Below, in pieces: positions 55,577 to 64,000 of a stretch of DNA of 64,000 bases. The position numbers and the translations under genes are program-made. A model generated the notes under the pieces. It was not told the DNA's origin and ran no database searches. It saw only the letters and a list, made by a program, of their open reading frames with translations. Within the stretch, counting starts at the first letter, position 1, and every line of letters begins with the position of its first letter. The stretch is from Diprion similis (Eukaryota > Arthropoda > Insecta > Hymenoptera > Diprionidae), in NCBI RefSeq assembly GCF_021155765.1, contig NC_060107.1, positions 5,194,501 through 5,258,500 of the forward strand, read 5' to 3'.

Positions 55577-55936
55577 ATCTGTGTGTAATATATGCATTTT
55601 CTATATATATAATAGTTCCACTATTGATGTATTATATATTCGAATTGCTGTCTATTGACGAAACCAAGAGACCCGAAACAAATATCACTATACAAATGAA
55701 CCTTTGATTTAACCCAAACAGTTCAGAAAAGTTAAGGATAAAAAATGTTTTTATGTATTCATTTTATAACTGTCATATATTCAGCATTTTGGGGTATTGA
55801 CAAAAATACAAGTTTTTTAAATCACTTATCCATTGTTCTCTCTCTGCCACACTCAACCTGCAATTTTTATATTATTGTCGGAAACTCTTGACAATGTTTA
55901 ATTTACTTTGCTATAAATTTTTCAAACCGTATTACA

Positions 55937-55942
55937 AATAAA
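55937..55942 (+). promoter_or_regulatory. Possible polyadenylation signal of the THAP-ZAD-C2H2 gene
   Basis: AATAAA about 820 bases after the stop codon. Another AATAAA overlaps the stop codon itself (55110-55115) but is badly placed. Using the distal site would make the 3' UTR overlap that of trio on the other strand. Confidence 0.3.
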
Positions 55943-56239
55943 TCAGTCCACTTCTACGTTGAGAAATATCAAAACGTATCATGTCTTCGTCATTTTTGAT
56001 TGGTGATTGATTATTATGTTGAAAATTATAATTAATAATAATAACAATACTATAACGTTTTAGCTTGCTTTGCAGTAAAGCTTTTTCGCAATTCTAACAA
56101 ATTAAAAAAGACAGACTATTAATATCAAACAGCATTCGAGGTATACAAATTTAAATATATCTTTGTTATTTACATGTCACTTTCTGCATTTCCTTATAAA
56201 CTGTTAATAGGATATAACATTCTGGACCAATATGTATTG

Positions 56240-59200
56240 TTAAGAATAAAAAGTTTCGTTATGGTCTTGATGTGATTTGGAACAATGTGCCCGACGCTCT
56301 GTGAATGCTGCCATTCGAGATGAGGGTATCGTAGCACCTTTGGAAATCTAAAAAAGTGTACATAAAAAGAAAAGTCAGTCACTTCCTCATTCGTTAGTTA
56401 GGTTTTAATTTGCAATTTAAAAAATGAATTCTGACTATCACCTTAAACCACGGAGATTCTAAGCAATTCTCTGCAGATACACGGTCTTCTCCATGCAGGC
56501 ACAGCAATCTTCCGAGAAGATCTTTTGCATCATTTGAAACCTTCTCGAAATATTCATCAGGAAAGCAGAAATCACATTTTAATATATTTGCTGTCGTTTC
56601 CTCGACCGAATCATCCAGGAAAGGTGACAAGCCACTAAAACATTCGGTAGCAATTAGTACAAGTAGTCGAAGAATAACGAAACGTGCCCTATGTAAGCAG
56701 AATATATTACTCAACAGCTATATGCATAACGCACCTTAGCAATACATAAATGAATACTCCAGTTGCCCACATATCCGTGTGACGACCAGTAGGTCTGCCG
56801 AGGACTAATTCAGGTGCTGCAAACTCCAAGTCAGCAGGCGGTACTACTTCCTCCACAGGCCCTCGGACAGCTTCACCTAAGTCAACAAGCTTGACGATTT
56901 CTGTTTCTTGGTCGACCAGAACATTTTCAGGTTTCACATCGAGATGAGCAAAGTGCCGGGAATGTAACCAATCCAGAGCCGAAAGCAATTGGCTGGCATA
57001 TTTGCTGGCAGATGCTTCCGTATATTCTTTCTTCTCACATAGGTATGTGAACAGCATCGGACCTCGAACTCTTAAATAAAGCATTGATTACTTACTGTTC
57101 AATCCGCTAGACTAATAACAATCTCTCACTGTACTCACAACTCAAGAACGATTGTGTCTACTCCAGGCTGTGGAGCATTTTCAAAAAGAGCAAATGCCCT
57201 AACGATGTTTGTGTGATGCGTCGATGCCAATAAATCGTACTCTGAACGAGTGAATGATCTAGATTGTTTGTGACGTGGCGTTTGTTTAAGCGCAACTTCA
57301 TGCCCAGTACCGCGGTCTCTGGCGCGCCGTACAACTGCAAACCTCCCCTTTCCCAGCTCATCCAATTCCAGATATCGTCCGACGAATTGCTCAGCTTCCC
57401 AGCTTATTCCCTCATCCATGGGCAATGTTATCACAGCTGAAGGTGACGTCGCGTTTCCAGTCTTTCCAACTATTCTAAAACTGTAGGAAGTCCCAGGTAG
57501 TAATTCCAGGACAGTCGGAGGCGTTTTGACTTCTTTTATAATAGTGGTCCATTCTAACGATGGTATTGTTCTGTATTCCAAGTTACACGACCCAGTATCA
57601 TGACACTCCCAATCTACTTCAACCTTCGTCGTACCCAAAATACGTGCCCACGTTGTTCCATTTCCTCCTATTTTTTGAAGTCAGTAAAATATACTTGAAG
57701 CTTGCAGTGGTAATAAATTTAGTATTAAATTTAATTTTGCTATTTACTGACGTGCATACACACGGCATTACAAACCTGTTACATTGAGTGAGACTTTCGT
57801 GGAACAGGAACCATTATCACACTGTATACTACAAACATATACACCGGAATCCACTGGACGACAACGAGAAATTTCGAGATATATAAATCCCGAATTATGG
57901 TGAAGCCTATAGCGTTCGCTCGGTACAATATCATGAGATTCTCCCTCCTTCCTCCAAACAACCGTAGCACCTTCGGCCCGTGCAACTTCTATGGAAAGTC
58001 TGGCTACCTCGCCGGCAGTGACTTTAACAGGTGTTGAAGCACTTAGTACTTTTGGTGGCATTTTTTCTCCAAGCCCCTTCTGAGGACTAGACACTGCTTG
58101 ATCTGGGTCTATTTTCCTCGGGCGAAACGACCATGCTCTGTTGATTGATGAGTTGGGAATAAAACTTGCTGGAATCCACAATTCTTCCTTTGCGTCAATA
58201 GGAGAAACGACTAGCCCTGGTCCATCCAAATGAGATACGACCAGTTCGTCTCCAGCGTGTAGTTTAACCCAGTCAGCGGCTAATCGTACGCGAGCACCTG
58301 GAGCCACCTGAGGAATCGCCGCATTAAAGAGAATCCCTTTGCTTTCTGGCAACATGCCTGGCTCCGTCATGCGATTTTTATTCATATACGTGCATCAGAA
58401 TTTCATGCTCACCCAACAGTAGGATGTACAGTAGAACCACCACCCATCGTGCTAGTTAGTTCAGAACCAATACTTTTTTTCTGAATTTTTTTTCATCTGA
58501 TTTTGTTCTAGCGTTTATCTTTTGACAGTAAATAATGTCTTAATTCTTCTACAAAGTGGAACTATAGGCATACGTATTTGTACTTTAGGGGCATACGGTA
58601 TTTCTTTTTTTCTGTCCGTTTATTTATTTATTTATTTTTTTTTTTTTTGTTATTTTTTCTTTTATTTTTCAATAGTACAAGAGCGATAGTTTGCCATTGC
58701 AACAACAGAAGGCAATGCAATAGATAGCAGATAGCGAGAGACATCAAGAGGAAGAAGCGGAAGAGTCCCTTGGCTGCAAGTAAGAATGCTATAACAGTCT
58801 TGGGCTCCACTTCATTTCATAGCAGAGAGGGATTGGGGCTCACCGGAATTGAGTTGTTGCGAACTGGCGAACGTGCTCGCAGAGTGTTCCTGAACCCTTC
58901 TAAGAAGTTAAGTCTACTCTTAGTAGGGCTGGGTGTCCGAGGAGGCGGCGCATCACCATCTAAGCCACCTGCAGTGTGTGACCGCTGAATCAGCTGCGTT
59001 TTACGTTGATTGCTTCTTTCCTTGTTTGCTGCTCCAGATACTGTCAGCATTGGGGGAACTGACATGGCTGCTTGAATGACTGGTTCCGGTGTCGAGCCAC
59101 GGCTGTATGCCAGCAAATTAAAAATGAATAGAAAACACAGTACTACAGTTAAAATTTTTTCTAAAAAGATTTGTTTAGATGAAGTCGCCGAGGCCTCTGT

Positions 59201-62200
59201 ATAGAGTTACATAATTGAAAGCATGATTGATGTGGACAGTTTGTTTTTTTATTTGTTTTTCGTGCATAGTCAAGCAATTAGAATTAATGTGAAAGTTACT
59301 CCTGAACTGATGGTTAAATGTTACAAACTTTGTGTAATTATCAGATTTATCATTGAGATAATGTTGAGTAGCTTTTGAGTATAGGTTTCAAAGCGTGGGC
59401 AAGACACTGAAAAGTTCTATTACAGTAAATTTAATTATTTAATTTCTTAATCGCACGCCCCAGACCTTATCTATTGAAATAAAAGTTATTTGCCTTGGTG
59501 AAAGGGTATAATTATTGCAAGTGGACATTGAGTAAGAAAGATCAATTTGATATTGTAGTACTGTGTTTTTGGTAAATCATAAAATAACAAGCAGTTAGTG
59601 AGGGTGCATCGGCATTAGGGGGATAGGGATTACGATGCTTCACAATCACATTCTCAATCAATTTACGTTTTTATTCTAAACAAAATTTTTATGCGCAGGA
59701 GTTGATTATTATAGTAGTTTTTTGTTTTTTTCTTGTTTTAGGTTTCGAATAATATGTATTATGTACACGCACTGCAGTTCGTTCACTTCAGCGCCATTAT
59801 AAACGTTATTAAAACTATTATAAATCTATCATACATTTTGCATTATAATAATAACCAATTTCATTACTGTATGCTCTCTTGAGCGCCTCAGTTTATTATT
59901 CAATTTATATATATATATATATTATATATATATAATATATATACAATATATATATATAATATATATATTACATAATACATACATATATATATATATATAT
60001 ATTATGTCTATATGTATATATGCACATTGGAACGGATTAGCACACGTGACAGGCTCAGGGAGCGAGAGTAAGTAAAAAGAGTAATAATTAGAGAGAAGAT
60101 TCAGAGAAGCTAAAGAGCAGGGCGAAAGGATCAATTTAGGGTAAAGACAAGGAGACACTACCATTAACTAGCTTATAGCGTTCGTATTTTTATAAAATAT
60201 ACAAAAATATGTTGGAACGAATATTCACAGGTCAAGTCATAAATGACAGTGAGAGTCAAGTAGTTGGAGACGCTTACAGTGGGTCTTTGGTAAGTTCCTT
60301 TTGGTAGGCAATTGGGGACTGTATTGCCTTTAGGAAGTCGCGCTGTGTTTGCAGGATCGCTGTTATCGTATCCACCCATTCCTGTTTTCGCGCCTCATTC
60401 TCATCCACTGCTGCACACGAGAATCCCAAGCCAGGCTTACGCGGATCCGTCGAACGAATCACAAACCTTTCAGGGTCATCTCCCAAGTCATCGAGACTCA
60501 TTTTGTTCACCTGAATTGCATTATTGGAAAGTTAGAAGAGAAAATTTGTGTTATTGATCCACAATTTCTACTCTATTGATAATTAAGGATTATTCTGAGT
60601 CTAACATTCAACTGACTGTCAAGAAACAGTTGGTTGCGAAAGCATATCAATTTCATGAAAAAACCTAAGTTTTTGCGAATAAGAAACCGAACCTACCTGT
60701 ATATGAGCTTTGTATATGTAAGCGGGATTGGTGAACTGGGTTTTCTTTCCAACAGCTTCGCTAAATATAATATTCTGCTCAAATAGAAAAACCTGCCATT
60801 CTCTTCCGCGTACAGGTACATTTCCTATTTCAGAAACTAATAGCGGGCCATGAAGTAGTAGTTTTCCCTGGGCAGTAATTTTACCCTGAAAATATTGAAG
60901 TCGTAAATATTAAATCACTAAAGCTAGGACACAAATCTGAATAAGTGAAATACAGGAAAAGATTGACCTACATCAAAGCCCTGTAACCTTCCTACGTCCA
61001 TCATGTCATTGGCTGCTTTGGGAATGATGTGCATAACATGTGCTGCCGCTCGAAGACCTTCTATCTCTGAATGATTTTGCGTCTTTTCTGTTAATCTTAG
61101 TGCCTCACGCAGCAGCAATTGATACTTCATTATTCGCTGTACAGGCTTTATAAGTAAGTCACATAACTGAAGCCTGTGACCCAACTTTTGTCGCAATTCC
61201 TGTAAATTTTACGTTAACTTAGACGCAGAATTCGATTAACGCTTCAATTGAGACTGTATATTTTTACAATAATTACCTCAAAGTATGTGTCGATGTGTTC
61301 AGACACAATATACTCGGAAACTGGCTTATTTTGACAATAGACAACATACATATGCAACTTCCTTTCATACTTTTTGAACAGTGGACCCAAATCTTGTGGT
61401 CTCTCCAGACAATGCTCCAATGCTTTGAGGAAAAAACTGCAATTTAAAATAGTGTTAAATTTAAAATATCGGGAAACCTTTGTACGGAGAAAAGACAATT
61501 TCATCAACCAAAAAAATCTGTCTAACATGAACCATTAGATCGAAATTCAACTAACATTAATACTACAAATCACAGGTATAAATAATACTCACTCCCTGTG
61601 CCACTCGTAAATTGCTTCTATATTGCCAAACAGCATTTTGTCTTTTCCGCCACGCAGATCTTCAGGTAGAGGAATTTCGCTGTCAGGATCTCTCATGAGC
61701 GCCATGTATCCCTCAACAATCTGCTTTAAATCACTGACGTATAGTCTTTCAGTTTCAACTAACTCACTGATAACGAACTGTCTCTTAATGATTGCTGCGC
61801 TTTCTGGATCTGTCTCTTCGGCTGCTGATATACCGAGGCTGACCGCATCTTCGCTGCCCGTTGCTTTACTAGGCACTCGCTGCAAACTATTCCTCTCCTG
61901 GTTTTCCGTGTGTTGTTCCTGTTATATTTAGCCGATGTAATTTATCCATAAGATAAACTTCGATAGAAATAGTTAAACGGTATATAGTACGAGGGATTTG
62001 TTTGTTGCAGACCTTCCATTTATTTCTAGTTTCAAAAAAAGGTGCAATCGAATGACCCAGTAAAAATTCAAATAGTTATCATGACAAAGAGTAAGGTACA
62101 AGTTTTGCAGATTATCATTTATTTTTCGTTTTCACATATTGTGCTTTACAAGATAAAATTTTCAAGTTTACTGAAACTCTAGAAAATAATGTTGCATTGA

Positions 62201-62939
62201 ACTTACCATTCTTTCTTTAACAATCTGTTCAATCTCTGCAAGATCAACAGACGTAGCACCGTCCAAACTACTCATGGAATTTTCTGAACCCTGTAAGCGC
62301 GAAATCACATAAATATACATTATAAGTGTAAAATAAAATTCGCATTGAAAATGCAAATACGATTTCGTTCAGCAATTAACTACACCATTGTTGTAGCAAT
62401 AATCGGGACATAAAAAAATAATAACAAATAAAATTGCAGTCTCGGATAAAATGGCGTTGATTAGGTGCACCCACTCCAACATTATCTGGCACACACGTAG
62501 GTATTATATCCGCGTGTAAGAGTTAATTTCCGGCAGGGAAAATTGGGCGAGAAAAAATTAAATTAACGTTCATCGGATAAGGCTTACTCTTTTTCCGGAC
62601 AATTCGTCGGGGATCGTTGAACCGGATGGTCCGTTTCCCGTTACGACGACAATTGGCTCTGTTATCGGTTTCATCGGTGGTGGAAGCTCGAGGTCATCCT
62701 CCCCATCCTCGCCCCCGTTTTGTTCTAGGAAAGCCGGCGTCTCGCCGTCTTCGCCCTCGACGTCTTCTTCCTCTTCGCCCTCTGACGCCGCCCTACCGGA
62801 TTTGTCACCGCTCGGTAATTTGAACCGTTTGTCTGATCCAGTTTTCTTCAGAGGCGGCAGCCTGTCCGACGTCGATGCCGATGACTTTTCTACCTTCCCT
62901 TGACTCAACTTACGTAGCGGTGGCGGCAGCCATTTTCTT
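56240..62939 (-). CDS. trio: Trio-like RhoGEF, C-terminal half (GEF2, SH3, Ig, FN3, kinase)
   Basis: Seen: 13 exons on the minus strand at 62939-62588, 62290-62207, 61918-61593, 61436-61277, 61199-60972, 60885-60697, 60510-60278, 59102-58844, about 58361-57776, 57667-57139, 57070-56735, 56634-56442 and 56347-56240 (stop TAA), giving 1193 residues in the window. Order: linker [15 protein letters not shown] with an acidic stretch; DH (193-372; [33 protein letters not shown]); PH (385-515); Pro/Ser linker; SH3-like (630-682); Ig (712-806); FN3 (815-905); kinase (904-1157); and a short tail with [11 protein letters not shown]. Known: this is the architecture of Trio/Kalirin, which activate Rho-family GTPases in axon guidance and cytoskeletal control. 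The CRAL-TRIO, spectrin, GEF1 and first SH3 regions should lie beyond 64000. The acceptor at 58361 is weak (CGGAG, no clear pyrimidine tract), so a microexon or alternative start there is possible. Confidence 0.93.
56442..57380 (-). other. trio: Trio protein kinase-like domain
   Basis: Window residues 904-1157. The glycine loop is GKGRFAVV, the ATP-anchoring Lys is K933 in EVALK, the catalytic loop reads [11 protein letters not shown] (D1026, N1031), the metal-binding motif reads VDLG (D1045) and the activation segment ends EFAAPE. HLD replaces HRD and DLG replaces DFG. Trio/Kalirin kinases also carry HLD, so the domain keeps all catalytic residues expected for this family and may be active. 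Three exons encode it. Confidence 0.88.
59905..60022. repeat. Compound TA-rich microsatellite in a trio intron
   Basis: Several TATATA blocks separated by AATAT or ACATA within about 115 bases, with self-complementary stretches. It lies in the intron between the PH exon and the Pro/Ser linker exon. Confidence 0.85.
60278..61918 (-). other. trio: Second DH-PH (GEF2) module of trio
   Basis: Five exons encode one DH-PH unit. The DH part has [20 protein letters not shown], the [15 protein letters not shown] stretch and [14 protein letters not shown]. The PH part runs from [14 protein letters not shown] through [15 protein letters not shown] to the C-terminal helix [20 protein letters not shown]. 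Vertebrate GEF2 acts mainly on RhoA; that specificity is from family knowledge and is not shown by the sequence. The last exon's donor (GTAAGC) overlaps an in-frame CTG TAA, so failure to splice would end the protein at KDPL. Confidence 0.9.
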
Positions 62940-63300
62940 CTGAAAATCAAATTCAATAAACATTAGAGAAAAAATCTTGTACAAACTAAAATTACACACA
63001 CATATTACCATTTTCCATTTCCCATATAAGCATTATTATAGGAAGTAAATGCTATTTCGATATCTGAATTGAGTATACATTTTTTTCGAAGTCCAGGAAA
63101 ATCAAAATCAAATCACAAGCTATTGAATTTCTCAACGCAGTTTTTTTTTTTTTTTTGTTTTTTTTTCTTCTGCTTCAAAGTTTCTCAATTAATTAATTAT
63201 TATTTATATTATACTATAACCTGATAAATTGCGAACAGTTTTTCAATAACGATAAAAATAATTTAGTCTAATTGGCGAACGTGAAGGAAATCTGAACAAA

Positions 63301-63354
<54 letters not shown>
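63301..63354. repeat. (GAT)18 perfect trinucleotide repeat
   Basis: Eighteen uninterrupted GAT units in a presumed trio intron. Perfect repeats of this length are usually length-polymorphic. Confidence 0.95.
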
Positions 63355-63356
<2 letters not shown>

Positions 63357-63944
63357 AAAGACCGCAGCGTGATGTCACGCCGGCAAAGACCGGCTGTACG
63401 ACCGTATGAGCAATAAACTCTGCCTCGTGTAAGCATAAAGAAAAGAGGAAGAGAACATACAACAATTTTGTTAAACAGGATCTTCGTTTAGCCGACCGGA
63501 AACATCCACGTGCTTTCAAGCATGTCGGTTTAAATTTATTTATTTTATTTTTTCCATTAGTTTATTTTTTTTTAAATGAAATTGCTGCATATATGAAAAA
63601 AAAAGAAGACAGAAGGTTTTCCTAAAAGTGCGTCCTCGCCTACAATATTTATTTATATTTTTAGACTTGGAGATGCATCAGAATCCGAGTAACTCATAAG
63701 CGATAAGAACTCTACAATTCATATGGAACGATGAGACATCGGATGTTTTGCGAAGTTGTAATAAACGCGGAAAACCATTTTCTCCCGAGGCAAGTAGGCG
63801 TAAGTGCAGCCACAGAGTAGCGAACATCACTCGATGCAGACACAGAGCTGCGATTTCGTTATAAAATTAACCCGATGCTTACTTGTATCTCATAAAGCAA
63901 CATTGTAAACAAGGAAAATTCACAGGGAATTCTGCTATGAAGCT

Positions 63945-63996
63945 GTTAATAATAATAACAATAACAGCAACAACAACAATAATAATAATATATATA
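63945..63996. repeat. AAT/AAC-type trinucleotide repeat with TA tail
   Basis: Mixed AAT, AAC and CAG-like units running to the window end. Confidence 0.8.
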
Positions 63997-64000
63997 AAAA

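Larger units (their letters stand above)
55115..56239. other. Convergent 3' flanks of the THAP-ZAD-C2H2 gene and trio
   Basis: AT-rich, no coding segment seen. The two genes end tail to tail 1.1 kb apart, so their 3' UTRs may overlap. Confidence 0.7.
62940..64000 (-). other. Trio intron running off the window
   Basis: Upstream of the first in-window trio exon. That exon begins with the third base of a codon, so a coding exon must precede it. I see no SH3-coding segment up to 64000. Confidence 0.7.

Overview
This is a eukaryotic, almost certainly insect, genomic window. Coding regions are split by GT-AG introns, the DNA is AT-rich with many homopolymer and dinucleotide runs, and one gene carries a ZAD domain, which is characteristic of arthropod zinc-finger proteins. 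A hymenopteran is a reasonable guess, but the sequence alone does not prove it.

Layout. (1) 1-22093: about 22 kb with no exon I can firmly support, holding microsatellites, a 113-bp minisatellite and one weak candidate exon (14928-15110). (2) 22094-25869, + strand: the last ten coding exons of a puratrophin-1-like (PLEKHG4/Solo family) RhoGEF with DH and PH domains; its N-terminus lies further upstream. (3) 28771-29464, - strand: a complete two-exon SREK1IP1-like gene (CCHC zinc knuckle plus basic/serine-rich tail). (4) About 30441-51660: a 21-kb satellite array of about 68 copies of a 312-bp unit, with higher-order duplications and decayed edges. (5) 52170-55114, + strand: a complete two-exon gene joining a THAP domain, a ZAD domain and 15 C2H2 fingers. 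(6) 56240-62939, - strand: the C-terminal half of trio: linker, second RhoGEF (DH-PH), SH3-like, Ig, FN3 and protein kinase-like domain. The N-terminal half lies beyond the right edge.

I reconstructed exon structures by matching splice phases by hand. They are phase-consistent throughout each of the four genes; the only weak junction is the acceptor of the trio SH3/Ig exon. The two RhoGEF genes flank the window's gene-rich part. Their products would activate Rho-family GTPases at the cytoskeleton. SREK1IP1 is a splicing-associated factor, and the THAP-ZAD-C2H2 protein is expected to bind DNA in the nucleus.

Most unusual items: the 312-bp satellite, stop-free on one strand for up to about 700 codons yet evidently non-coding; its higher-order structure; and the THAP-ZAD-C2H2 fusion whose start codon lies about 0.5 kb from the satellite edge.
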